The notes under the pieces: model-generated
Told to the model about the DNA's origin: nothing
Seen by the model: only the letters and a program-made list of their open reading frames with translations
Database searches by the model: none
Shown: positions 35,801 through 47,385 of the stretch, piece by piece
How the letters are laid out: each line of letters starts with the position of its first letter
Numbering within the stretch: position 1 is the first letter of the stretch
NCBI GenBank assembly: GCA_029844215.1
Contig: CM056726.1
Span: 78,111,548-78,175,547, forward strand
Source of the DNA: Przewalskia tangutica
Lineage: Eukaryota; Streptophyta; Magnoliopsida; Solanales; Solanaceae
Reading direction: 5' to 3'
DNA: 64,000 nt
Position numbers and translations under genes: made by a program

Positions 35801-36241
35801 CCAACCAAGTGTCCACCACAACTTTGAGACATGTGGCCACCACATTAAAGAGACATGTGGCTAGCCACATATCCCTAAAAACGTCCAAGACCAAGGGGGG
35901 GTGCCATGTGTCGCCCTTCTACTCATCCAAAATATTTCATCTTCCGAAAATATCCGTAATGCCAAAAATCCGAAAATAAAGTGGGCCTCACAAAACCGTA
36001 AATTTTCCCCGTGGGCCCCACGTGACCAATTCCGGAAAATAAAATTCCATAATTCTAAAATAATCCCAGAAGTCCGAATACCAAATCTGGGAATCCAATT
36101 CCCATTAACGAACCTTTTTCCTTCACAAAAATCCGGAAACTTTTCCGTCGAAAAATCACATCTTTCTTCATTTCCAATTTTAATGTCGTATTCTCGTACG
36201 TACGTCCTCATATACATACCCTGGAACTACGGGGTGTAACA
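32868..36241 (-). repeat. E3 3' LTR
   Basis: The edges are TGTCACGACCCG and GGGGTGTAACA. It has a GC-rich block 33630-33925, palindromic module 34566-34615, donor-like GT 35334-35333 and TATA box 35724-35733. It lacks the conserved island of S2/E2. Confidence 0.95.
35724..35733 (-). promoter_or_regulatory. E3 LTR TATA box
   Basis: The minus strand reads CTATAAATAC, 508 bp from the LTR 5' edge. The promoter-proximal copy in the 5' LTR is at 42104-42113. Confidence 0.75.
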
Positions 36242-36276
36242 TTCTTCCCCCCTTAGAAACATTCGTCCCGAATGTT
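36242..36276 (-). promoter_or_regulatory. E3 polypurine tract and hairpin
   Basis: The minus-strand PPT AAGGGGGGAAGAA (36254-36242) is next to the LTR. The 8-bp stem AACATTCG/CGAATGTT with a 3-base loop is at 36258-36276. Confidence 0.87.
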
Positions 36277-36529
36277 CCTTCTAAGTCTCCAAACATACCT
36301 GCCGGTATAGTCTTCCCTGCTATACTTATGAAACCAATTATGCCACACATGGCCATAATACAACACACGCGCAAAAATTCACATCCAAGCCAACGAAGAA
36401 TCATCTCTAAAGCGTATAACAATACCATTAGCTCCACCCATGATCCAAAGGATACTTTCTTCACATCTTTACTTATAAAAGGGACACTTCCATCTTCTTA
36501 ACACATCTACGCCTCTTTTCTTACGCGCA
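36277..36529 (-). other. E3 3' non-coding spacer
   Basis: This is AT-rich sequence between the hairpin and the integrase remnant, similar to E2 16196-16480. No coding signal was seen. Confidence 0.5.
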
Positions 36530-37115
36530 CCTCCCGGGTGGTACGCTTCAAGACCCCGTCGGCTGAACTCCAAGTGTCGACGCCGATTATCCACACGACT
36601 TCTGTTGACTCTGAGCTGCTAATAACCTCTTCTGGATAAACTTCACCTTATCCACATCCTGCTGAATCAAGTATGGACCAACTATCTGAACCTTGCCAAC
36701 ATCGAACCAATCGACCAGCAACCTACACTTCCGCCCATACAAGGCTTCATAAGGCGCCATCCGAATACTGAAATGGTAGCTATTGTAATACTCACTCAAC
36801 AAGAGGCAATTAATCCTCACAGCTACCCCTGAAATCAAAACACATGCCCGTAACCTATCCTCAAATGTCTGGATAATACGCGTCGTTATCCGTCGGCCCG
36901 AGGGTGAATGCAATCTGAGACTCACCTGAGTTCCTAACCCCGCCTGGTAAAACCTCCAAAAAAAGAAATAGCCATAAACTGGGCTCCACTGCCTGTCATA
37001 AAATAAAAGTAGGAACCCTGTGCAGCCTTACAACCTTCCTGATATATAACATCTCGCATAACCTCATTGAGTAAACGATCACGATGAAAGACAAGATGGG
37101 TGGCCTCATCACCGA
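36530..37115 (-). pseudogene. pol: E3 integrase remnant
   Basis: On the minus strand, a GSGAQFMAISFF segment (near 36960-37000) stands where integrase has its second catalytic Asp; the Asp itself is not present. It is followed in another frame by QTFEDRLRACV, MAPYEALYGRKCR and VGPYLIQQDVDKVKFIQ (36925-36587), then traces of the ADNRRRHLE segment. The zinc-binding domain and the first catalytic Asp are gone. The same limits in E2 show a shared deletion. Upstream sequence (37115-37270) stays open but does not match pol. Confidence 0.78.
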
Positions 37116-37640
37116 CATCGGTCGAACGCATCCACGAACTCGTACGATGGTTTCTTAAACTTGGGCCTAACACCCTCGTGACCCTATCACCTGGAGGGAC
37201 CACCTCAAACTGACCCCACCACATTTCGGGCTGCGGGTTGACCCGCGATATGGCCTCAACCCGACCCACTTCGCGCCAACCTCTCTCATTCCCCGATCCG
37301 GAACAATCTTACCAATTCACGCCATGAAAGCTACCACTTCCATCTCACACTCCCCATGGAATTATCCCACAATATATTTCACGCATACCAAGTACTTCGA
37401 CAAAGACCAACCGTAAAATCATCCACTCAAGACGGCCTTGCATCCAAGGTCCTAACTGTTATAAATTCTAAGGCTCACCATTTTCTCGTCCCCAGACTTA
37501 CCCTTTTCAACTACCCATGTTTTCTAATCCACATCTAACATAATGCTATTCGTACATAGCACTCCACATGTATCTATCATAACGACCTAAACAAGTCTCT
37601 TAAGGGCTGAAGATATCTCTATAACTACTGCCTCACTTTC
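37116..37640 (-). other. E3 internal non-coding region shared with E2 and E6
   Basis: It matches 17131-17790 and 23842-24440 (GCGGGTTGACCCGCG, CTCAACCCGACCCA, GATCCGGAACAA). It occupies the place of PR-RT-RNase H. Confidence 0.6.
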
Positions 37641-39040
37641 CCTTTGTCGCTATAATCAAATCCTGCTCTGCTGGGCGCATAACTACATAAGGTGATGAAC
37701 CAGCCACTGATCCCGAAGGTTGAGTCGTAACATCCGCGCCACCTCTGGTCGGACAATTTCTCGCAAAATGGCCCTGCTGGCCGCAAGCATAACAAGCTAT
37801 CGAAGTAGTACGACACTTCCCATAAGAACACCTACCACAACGCCATACAGGGTGGGGTGGCCTCTCGCTAACACCCGCCTCTCCGAACCACCGAATCCAA
37901 GAATCGACTTGGTAGGCTAAGTCATCCCACCTGTATCCCTCCTACTAGGACATTCTCTCCTCACACATGGCCTCGACGGCCGGTAAAACAAGCATTAGTA
38001 AAAATGACATTTCGGGATGACGTCACTACATAGTGAACACCGAGGAAAATCGAATGGTGGCTAGAACCTATGTAAATCATGAACTAAACCACGAGTTCGA
38101 CCAACTCCTAAATACCCGAACGCCCCGAAGTCAGTGGAGGACCACTCAGATCTTGGCGGAGGCGCATAACTAGTCTGGCTGGCGAGAAGGTCGCTCGAAA
38201 GTTACCAAAGGACCTGCTGCTCGGCCTCTTCGCGATCTTGGTTAATCCGCCGATCTCTACGTTCGCTCGATCTGCTGCGCGTAAGCTCGTCACGCGAACG
38301 CCCATCCCGGTGAAGAGCTACTCCTGCAACTTCTACTAGATAATCGTCAAGTCTGTGACATATCGGTGCACTCTATCCTCCATGTTCGCCACTAAAGCGG
38401 GGACATAACGAGCAATGAGTCAAACTCGATCAGATTCTCGAACCGCCCGCCTGCTCGCCTCAACCTCATAAATCTATCTGCCGAGCTCTCATCCGCAGCG
38501 AGGCAAGAAGTGTGTAAATGCCTCGAGAACTCGTCCCAACCAGGTGGGCGCATGCTCCCCGGGACGGTTCCATGGATCAAACGATCATCGCAGATCACGC
38601 AGCCGACGTGAACCTAATACCACCGATCGTGTCTCCAAGCCTTGATCACTCTCACGATCCAGAATCGTCGAATAAACTCCGAGGATCTTCCTCGGTTCTC
38701 GATCCATGTAACTCGGGTGGATCGCAACTCGAAGTCCCAAAGTCTCAAACTATCTCGAACCTCGACTGCGTGCCCTCATGCCTCATGCTGAAGCCTAGCT
38801 AGTAATCGCCATCTCCTCGTAACCATATCCTCTGTTCTCGCCGGGACTAGAGGCTCGTATCGTGGTCTCGTAGCTACCGCCGCTCTAAACTCTTCTAGGG
38901 CTAGCGGCGCCGCAGAACTCCCGAATGAAGCACCACCAGGGTGATGGCCCGGGCTGTGCCCTCGCACTCCTCTGTGTTCCACTAGCAGCTCCCTCTGCTG
39001 CCCTACCCCTCTGGGCCCTGGTTACCTTGCGTAGAGGCAC
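37641..39040 (-). pseudogene. gag: E3 gag
   Basis: The minus strand from 39040 reads (V/M)PLRKVTRAQRGRAAEGAAS; the start codon is GTG (39040-39038) where the other copies have ATG. Fragments follow in several frames: traces of DPRGF/EEFRAAVATRPRYEPL, a RARQL-type capsid part (near 38400-38640), RVTSL...TKIAKRP and SFGNFR. The zinc knuckle CYACGQQGHFARNC is intact at 37794-37753. The order and extent match E6, so gag is complete in layout but heavily indel-broken between about 38100 and 38800, a stretch dense in lost CAG/CTG sites. Confidence 0.8.
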
Positions 39041-39230
39041 AACTAGCACAAACGAATACGCCAGAGGGAGTCCAACGTATAACACAGCTCTAAGGCATGA
39101 TCTCAGAGTGAGAAGAATGGAAACCAATCCTAAATATCCTGCAGCCTCCTGATTATAGGTGTGGTGCACAACATGCCGATAATCAAGACTCTACTAGATA
39201 CGGTCTGTAGACACTTTCCGAGGATTAACT

Positions 39231-39242
39231 GCTCTGATACCA
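39231..39242 (-). promoter_or_regulatory. E3 primer-binding site
   Basis: The minus strand reads a perfect TGGTATCAGAGC, four bases from the LTR edge at 39247; initiator tRNA-Met type. Confidence 0.92.
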
Positions 39243-39246
39243 CTTT

Positions 39247-42200
39247 TGTCACGACCCGACCTCGGGCCCGCGACTGGTGCCTTACCCCGGGCACCCTAGT
39301 GATACAACATCAGAGAAAATCAACGGAAATAAAAACTCATAAAAGATAAACAGTGAAATAAGAAAACAGACTAACCAAAACGGTTACCTTTCTGTATATA
39401 TAAATAAAAACTTGAACAGTTACATCCTTTACAAACCCTGCCCACAACAGTACTACAGACCTCTAAGAATTTTTATAACAACTATGACGGACGGGGCCCG
39501 CCATACCTCAATGTACAAGTACCTACAATCTCGGGAATCATACTAAAAGATAAGCCTCGAGAAACGGAGCTTCCTAAAACGCTGAATCGTGATCCTATGA
39601 GCGAGGATCAACAATCGTGTACTCTACACGCGGCGTGAACGCAGCCGAAGGAGTCGATCTAACAGTACAGTATGTGGCCTGAAAATCAGAAATGAAATCA
39701 TAATAGTCTATATAAAACAGGAGACATATATGATAACCAAACTACGATACATAATATGTAAGCAGTCATGTCAAGTCAGGGACTCACGCCCTCAAAGTCA
39801 TCACTCAAATATAACCGTGGGTCTCGCCACCATATCAATCATGCCCGTGGAATTCTTCTCGCCAGCTAGCCTATGATATAACAACACCAAGCGAGTACAT
39901 GAACACGGTTCCACTGTGTCATAAAACCGCGAGGTAAGTCTGAAGGCATAGCCAACTACTAGACCTACCGTACTAATAATGCTATAAAATCAGATCGCGA
40001 GGTCTTTCTGCACCGCCATGATCGGCGGGGCCACTCGCCCTCGGTATCATTGTGCGTCATCCTCGAACTCACCGCACTCGCGTAGCCACATAGCCCGCAT
40101 GAGGTACTCGCCGCGTCGGGGTAGCTAACCCGCGGCATCTTCCTGGACTCCCGCAGTCCGCATGGCCTCACATAGACCGCATGAGGTATTCCTCGCATCG
40201 GCGTAACACACCCGGCGGTGCCTGGAACTCCCGTAGCTCTGCATAGGTCCCATGGACCCGCATGAGGTATTCCTCGCATCGGGGGTAGCTAACCCGCGGC
40301 TCATAACAAGTTAGGGGGGTAAGTGATATAATACCAGCACAACGGGCTTATCGTTAAACAACATTAGCACAACAAGAAAAACCCCCTTTACACAAACGTC
40401 ACAAGACGCTAACACACATAGCATCATAACATGTTTACTTATCAAATCAACAAGAAAGTATTACAAGGCTATCACAAGCAAAACATAGGCAAGTTACTCA
40501 CACAAGGTACTTTTATTTGATGTCAACAAATCCGGGTTTTAACCCCAAAGTACTACATACTTTAACTCTTTAAAAAGATCCATTTCTTTCACAAGAGTCA
40601 CACGATACCCGTAGTATCAAAATAGAGTAACTATCTTTTTAAGTAAACCAAAACAATTTCCATACCTTCTTTTAAAACAAAGACACTTTTCCTTTTTAAA
40701 GTCAAGTAGCAATATACTTTTTAAACCAAGTGTCTTACTCTTTTAAAAACAAGTAACCTATACCTTTAAATCAAGTTACTTCTCCTTTTCCAAAATCAAG
40801 TTGTTTATAAGTCAAGTCTCTTTACTTTCAAAAATCAGTCTCCTAATCTTTAAATCATATCTTTTAAGGAAACCAACCTCCAACTTTTAAAATGTCAAGT
40901 TATCATTTTAAATCCAATGATAAAACCATTCTTTTGTTTTCATAAAGTCGTTATAAATAACTTCCCATAAAGCTATTATAACACTTTATGTTTTAAACCA
41001 ACCAAGGACAACTATTCTCATTTTCGAAATCAAGATAACTTTATTCTTTAAAAGACCACACACCCATTACTCATGAATGAGGTTTTACAACTTTTTAACA
41101 TAATTCAATTCCTTAATATTTCATAACAAGTCACTTAACTTTGGAATCAAGTCAAGGACACAAAAGGAAAATAAAATACATTTAAACACACGTGCGTCTA
41201 CCGCACTATATATATTTCACAACAATCATGCTAGAAAGGATAGGAAGAGGTTCACATACCTCGCGATGATTATCGACAATAAGCAAAATGCTCCAAAGTA
41301 CTATAACCCTGCTAGCCTTTTCCACCCTTCAAGTAGAATACGCTACTCGTAGTACTTCAACCTATAATGGCCATAAAACGGTTATTAACTTCTAGATCCC
41401 TTCGTAGAATATTTCTAAGTACAAGGTTCCATATTCTTCTGAAAATTCGCAGCACCTCCCCGTAACCACATAAATAACCTTCACTATCAAGGCCCGCTAC
41501 CAAGCCAACAACTCAGAGGGGATTACACGTCTAACCGGACGTGTACAATTCTGCCCCACAATAATACTACAAGTCTACTGTAAATACAGTCCAATGTAAC
41601 TACAGTTCAATTCTTATCAATATTCATTCTATATATAGTATACTCAACTATACATTACTACAACATGTAATCTCCAATTACAATAGGGGGACAAAGATCA
41701 TTACCTCGATAAGCCCAAAATTATCCAAGATTTATAAGTCGATCCTGAGCAACGTTTAGCTCCAACTCCTTACGCTCCAACCCACTCCAAGCAACCCTTA
41801 GAAGTTTCTAAACAACTTCTCTTAACACTTCTACTCCAAAAAGTGAAGAACACTTAGGCTTTAAAAATGGCCACTTTCGGCCAAGGCAAGGTTTCAAGGC
41901 TATGGGTGTGAAATCTTTTCCAACTCTTGGTACACAATCTTCCTAACACCCTAAGGAAGAACACTTAAAACTTCAAGAATTTTTGGACAACATTTTGGTC
42001 AAGATCTTAGCCAAAAACGAGAGCACTCACTAAAGGGGAGGGAGTATTTTTCAAGCTTGGAAATCTCTAAGTGTGGATGAATAAAGTCTTGCACTTAAGG
42101 GGGGTATTTATAGAGAAATCAAGGGCTAGGATTAAAGCAAGTGTAAGGTGAAGATTGGGTCCAAGTGTGAGTGGATTCTTCCAACCAAGTGTCCACCACA

Positions 42201-42621
42201 ACTTTGAGACATGTGGCCACCACATTAAAGAGACATGTGGCTAGCCACATGTCCCTAAAAACGTCCAAGACCAAGGGGGGGTGCCATGTGTCGCCCTTCT
42301 ACTCATCCAAAATATTTCATCTTCCGAAAATATCCGTAATGCCAAAAATCCGAAAATAAAGTGGGCCTCACAAAATCGTAAATTTTCCCCGTGGGCCCCA
42401 CGTGACCAATTCCGGAAAATAAAATTCCATAATTCTAAAATAATCCCAGAAGTCCGAATACCAAATCTGGGAATCCAATTCCCATTAACGAACCTTTTTC
42501 CTTCACAAAAATCCGGAAACTTTTCCGTCGAAAAATCACATCTTTCTTCCTTTCCAATTTTAATGTCGTATTCTCGTACGTACGTCCTCATATACATACC
42601 CTGGAACTACGGGGTGTAACA
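39247..42621 (-). repeat. E3 5' LTR
   Basis: It pairs with 32868-36241. GC-rich block 40000-40300, palindromic module 40941-40990, donor-like GT 41704-41703, TATA box 42104-42113. GTTAC follows at 42622-42626. Confidence 0.95.
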
Positions 42622-42833
42622 GTTACTCTCATTGTTAGTAAGGCACTGTGTACTGTAATTTTATTATCATACATGTCTCCGGCTTTGTTTTTGAACTTAT
42701 GATGTAATTACAGTATTTTTCCAGTTTTACATACTTAGTACATATCATGTCGACCCCTTCCTGGCCGCGCTCATGCCGCAGTAGGGTAAGCGGTGGTGGA
42801 TCCTCATTCTTAGGATCACTTATCGACGTCGAG
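42622..42833 (+). repeat. E1 5' LTR, segment 3
   Basis: It resumes E1 after E3. It contains the TTATCATACATGTCTC and TAGGATCAC words typical of the last third of the plus-strand LTRs (compare S3 12352-12510). It ends TCGAG before E4. Confidence 0.8.
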
Positions 42834-45289
42834 TGTCACGACTGTTCGGCCCGTGGATCGCCTCATCGGCACCCAGTAGTCATACATCGAGTAATCACGG
42901 AAATATAAAGCAAGACATGAAAGCTTTATAAAATAAGACACGCTTATGTGAGAAAACATCGCTTTCGGCATATATATATAAACATGGTTTAGCGATTACA
43001 TCCGACATCGCATGACTACAGACTCTAAGGAAATATATAACTATGGCGGGCCCCGCCATACCTCGATCAGACAAAACTATCTACAACAGGAGATCATACC
43101 AAAAGTAGAGCCTCCGAAAAGATGGAGCTCCCGACACCAACGTAGAGATCCTAAGAATGTGGATCTAGCACTGCTTGCCCTTACTGCGGCATGAACGCGG
43201 CCCCAAGGAGGTCGATAACAGTACTAAGTATGTGAAATAAAGTACTTAAATGAAATCATAACACTTTTTTTAAAACCGGTTTACAAATATGTATGAAGCA
43301 ATCAAGGAACCGCATAGTGCCACATCACAAACAAGAGCAACAATAGGTAAATCGTAATAGGTCTTTTCTAGGCTGCGAATGATTCAAGCAGGCCACTCGC
43401 CAGATTATCACTCGCAAGCCTAATCCCGACTCCGAGTCGCATAGCCACTCACGGGCCCGCATGAGGTATAACCCGCATCGAGGTAGCTACTCTCGGCATC
43501 GCCCCGACTCGTTGTCCGCACGGCGCATAGACCGCATGAGGCATAACCCCGCATACTAACTCGAACTCGTAGCTCGCATAGGCCCCGGACCCGCATGAGG
43601 TATTCTCGAATCATGGTCCTGCATCACCGAGTCTACCCCGCATCGGAGGGCAGCTTAACCTCCGGTATCATCTCAAGAGGTGAGTGATAGTACACTAACA
43701 TAACAACTTATCTTTAAACAACATAAGCACAACAAGGATACTCTCTTATACAAACGTTACAAGATACTAACACACATAGCATCATATCATGTCTACTTAT
43801 CAAACCATCTTATTATTCTTTTTCACAATTCAACATAAGTCTGTTATAAACACATAGGCAAACTTGTTTCTTTTATCAATCTTAAGTGGTTATACTTAAC
43901 TTCCCATAAAGCTAGTATAACTCTTAAGCTTCTGTTTTAAAAACCAGTTAGTTCTCTTCTGTTAAAAATGATTCAGTATTCTTATGAAATGCTTTCAGAT
44001 CTTTATTATTCGTGCTTAAGCCGTGAGGCATCACTGCGTAAGTGTTATTCGTGCTTAAGCCGTGAGGCATTGCCGTAAGTATTATTCAGCTTAAGTCAAA
44101 GACATTGCCGTAGTTATTATTCGCTTAACACGTATGCGTCTACCGCACTATATATATTGTAAAATATCATGCTTTAGGAAGAATCACATACCTTCTCAAA
44201 TAAAACCACCGCCAAGTTGAATATGTCGCGCAGAGAGTCACCTATAATAGTCACGCACATCTATCAAAGACTACTCTCAAGGTCATTCTAAACAGAGGTT
44301 CACAATTCTATGGAAAGTTGGGCGCACTTCCCTACCCGTGAGCTATATAAGTTCATCGTGAAAATTCTATGTAAGTACGATTTGATTATTCTTCTTTAAA
44401 CCCTTCTACTGTGGTAAGTTCAATTCTATTCGTGATATTCTTCTAAGTATTTAATACTTATTCTAATACTACAACAAAGAAGTATTCTCTAATTCAAAAG
44501 AGGGTTAGGATTAGTTACCTCAGTAAGCCCAATAATATCCTAGAAAAGTCGCGCTGAGCAAGGTTTTGCTCTAAGTTGTATGCTCGAGGAAACATTAGAA
44601 GTTCTTCACAACTTCTACTAAGTACTAAGGTATTTGGGCTAGGTATTTTGGGCATTATAACAATACTGAAGACAACTTTTCTACCAAGGGAGGGTAGATT
44701 TTTGGCTAGGCTAGGGGGGGCCTCGGCCAAACTACTAGGCTAGAGGGGTATTCGGCCATGGCCTTTCACAAGGGGAGGGGGAGGGGTTGGACGAAAAGTC
44801 TACAAAGGGAGAGGAGAGGATTTTCAAGACTTGGAAAGATTTGTGGATGAAGAACTCTTCATCTCTAAGGGGGTATTTATAGGTCAAGAAGTGGCCAACC
44901 AATGGCCAAGATTAAGACAAGTGCAAGGCAAGTGTAGGGTGAGGATTAACTATACACAAATATCCTACCAACTCCTTGACTTGTGCACAAGGCACAAAAA
45001 ACGTGCCAATGGTCTCCAATTTCGTCCAATGGACGATTCAAGTCCACAAATTGGAGGGTGCCAAGTGTCGCCCTCCCGTTGGTCCAAAATGTTTCGTCTC
45101 TCGGAAAAATCCGCAAAAATTAGAAATGGCATAGCCGGAATTTACCCTACGAAAGCTGTGGAAACGTTTCGTCGGAAAACTATTCGTTTTGTGAGTTGTG
45201 CCCAAAAAAGACGTTTTGCCTACACTTTAAGGCTAGACTTTTTGTACGTATTCCCTTACGTACATACTCTGGAAATACGGGGTATAACA
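42834..45289 (-). repeat. E4 3' LTR
   Basis: The edges are TGTCACGACTG and GGGGTATAACA. GC-rich block 43395-43665, variant palindromic module about 43881-43927, three 38-bp tandem units 44011-44125, donor-like GT 44518-44517, TATA box 44873-44882. It is shorter than the other LTRs. Confidence 0.93.
44011..44125. repeat. 38-bp tandem repeat in E4 3' LTR
   Basis: Three units carry GCTTAAGCCGTGAGGCAT or a diverged form, then GTAAGTNTTATT. The 5' LTR equivalent is at 51319-51425. Confidence 0.8.
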
Positions 45290-45324
45290 TTCCCCCCTCC
45301 TTAGAAACATTCGTCCCGAATGTT
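45290..45324 (-). promoter_or_regulatory. E4 polypurine tract and hairpin
   Basis: The minus strand reads AAGGAGGGGGGAA (45302-45290), then the AACATTCG/CGAATGTT stem with a 3-base loop (45306-45324). Confidence 0.87.
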
Positions 45325-45439
45325 CCTTCCCAAGACAGTTAACGATAAGATTCTTCATAACTAAAACAGTTGCAAATGCCACACACGGCCACAGAACAAC
45401 ACTTAGGCAGAAACGATAACGAAAATTTAGTAGGAAAGT

Positions 45440-45650
45440 GAATTACCGGAGGTGTGGGGAATAGGTGAGGATACTTCGCCTCATGTCCTCCTCGCTTCCC
45501 ACGTCATCTCCTCCCGAGCTTGTTCCGCCACAAGACTTTGTGGAAGCCACGCCTTGGTCCGCAGACGCCTAACTCGACGATCGACTATCGCTATGGGAAT
45601 CTCCTCATACGATAACCCCTGGCCACCGACATCGTCGTCGGGTGTACCCT
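45440..45650 (-). pseudogene. pol: E4 chromodomain-like C-terminus of integrase
   Basis: The minus strand gives LSYEEIPIAIVDRRVRRLRT (from about 45635), then EEMTWEARRT (about 45490-45520), in the positions of the YEEEPV...LRTK and ESTWE signatures of Ty3/gypsy chromodomains. A frame change lies between or after these pieces. In chromoviruses this tail directs insertion to marked chromatin. It supports the Tekay/Del assignment. Confidence 0.7.
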
Positions 45651-46885
45651 AGATGGATCCGATACATCTCCTCATCATAGATACGTGAAAAACCGGATGC
45701 CGCCTCCGGATCGGACGGCAGATCAACTCATAGGCAACCTTGCCTACCTGCGGACAATCAAACGCCCAATGTACCTGTAATGAAGTTTCCCCCTTCCCGA
45801 ATCTCATCACACCGCCATGGGTGACACCTTTAGAAAACCCAATCATGAACCTCGACCTCAAGCTGCCGACGACGATGATCTGCATCGACTTACATGCCGA
45901 CTCGAAATCGATAGCGCCTCGGATAAGCTTCACCTTATCCACTGCTTCACCAAATCTGGTCCCACTAGCTGCACTCGCCCACATCGAACCAACCTATAGG
46001 CGATCCGCACTTCCTCCCATACAAGGCCTCATAAGGCGCCATCGAATCGAGTGGTAGCTATTATTATACGCGAACTCAACTAGAGGCAAATGATCCTCCC
46101 AACTACCATCAAGTCAATAACACAGCTCGCAGATATCCTCAAGAGTGCGGATAGTGCGCTCGCTGTCGTCCGTCTGCGTGGATGAAATGCGATTGCTCGG
46201 GCTCACTGCGTCCCTAAACCCTCTGGAAGGACCTCGAAGTTAGCCGTAATCGGGCTCCCTGCGATATGATCGAAGTAGGGACTCCATGCATCGACAATCT
46301 CTCGGATGTAAAGTCGGCATAATCCTCTACAAAAAGTCGCCCCGACGGGAAGAAAGTGGGCTGATTTCGCCACCGTCGACGATAACCCATATAGAATCAT
46401 GTCTCCTCCGAGTGCGAGGTAATCCCGTGATGAAGTCCATGTTGATTACCTCCCACTTCCGTCGGGATCTCAATCGCGTCAGAATAAACCACCGTGCCTC
46501 GTGCTCTACCTTCACTGCGACAACACGGGCATTGAGCTACGAACTCGCAACGTCCTCTTCAAGCCATCCCACCAATACACGGATCTAAGGTCGTGGTACA
46601 TCTTGGTCGACCCGGATGGATAGAGTAACGCGCTACCGTGCTTCCCCAGAACTCTGCCAAGTCCTCAAACATCCGAACACACAATCGCCTCAAACCTTAG
46701 CACCCCATCGTGCTACCTCAGGACCTTGCCTCACGTAAGAGTCAGACACGATATCGAATCAAGGTCGATCTCGAACTGTTGCCTCTTCACCTCCTCGACG
46801 ATGGAAGACTCGGCAACCTCACGAACTCTAACCCCACCGCTATCGTAATCAATCAAACGGACACCAAGGCTCGCTAATCGATGCA
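45651..46885 (-). pseudogene. pol: E4 integrase
   Basis: Integrase joins the element DNA to the host. On the minus strand, WKWEVINMDF-like sequence (RKWEVINMDFITGLPRTRR, about 46475-46415) holds the first catalytic Asp in MDF (46440-46432). It is followed by SIWVIVD, AHFLPV, YIREIV (46400-46340) and a distorted second-Asp region (ITANF, about 46240). The AVDKVKLI segment, GVMRFGK and VGKVAYEL (GPY/F type) come next (45984-45700), then HPVFHVSM. All parts are in order but spread over several frames with small indels. Confidence 0.85.
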
Positions 46886-47385
46886 AATCACGAACCATGT
46901 CCTCCTCTCTAGCCGCACATCCGATGGCTCCCCATCGACCTACGACTAAGAGCATCGCCACAACATTGGCCTTCCCGGGTGGTACAGATATCAACATCGT
47001 AATCCTTAAGCAACTCTAACCACCGCCTGCCGTAAGTTCGCCTCCTCTCGGTGAAGATATACTGAGGCTCTTGTGGTCTGTAAAAATATCCACGTGAACC
47101 CCATACAAATAGTGCCTCCGCATCTTCAAGGCGTGAATCACGCGCTAACTCCAAATCATGGGTGGGGTAGTTCTCTCGTGTTTCTTGGTGTCGGGATGCA
47201 TATGCTATAACCCCGCCATGCCGCATCAACACATCCCAACCCGATGCGACGCGATCACAATACACAACATAACCATCTCGACCTCGGAAGAGTAAGAACG
47301 GGGCGGTCGTCGGTCTCTCTTTCAAGAATCGAAACCCCGCTCACAAGCATCACCATCAAACTTGTGCGCTTTCTCGAGTCGCCTA
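46886..47385 (-). pseudogene. pol: E4 RNase H
   Basis: RNase H degrades the RNA of the RNA-DNA hybrid. The minus strand 47325-46909 shows KERPTTAPF, DGYVVYCDRVAS (catalytic Asp in YCD), VIAYASRHQ, NYPTHDLELA, QYIFTERR, RRWLELLKDYDVDI and DALSRRS. The HYLYG...DHKSLQ part is garbled. The match to E1 (62300-62760) is clear. Confidence 0.87.

Larger units (their letters stand above)
32868..42621 (-). mobile_element. E3: minus-strand gag-bearing non-autonomous element
   Basis: LTRs at 32868-36241 (3374 bp) and 39247-42621 (3375 bp) are nearly identical over most of their length, so the insertion is recent. The exact duplication GTTAC lies at 32863-32867 and 42622-42626. The 3005-bp internal region holds PBS, gag, the shared non-coding part, an integrase remnant, hairpin and PPT. 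There is no PR, RT or RNase H, so it was moved by proteins supplied in trans. Confidence 0.95.

Noticed and set aside
35861..36217. 118-codon open frames on both strands, present in both E3 LTRs
   Set aside because: They are duplicated only because the LTR is duplicated; both strands are open at once over the U3 region and no protein motif is seen.
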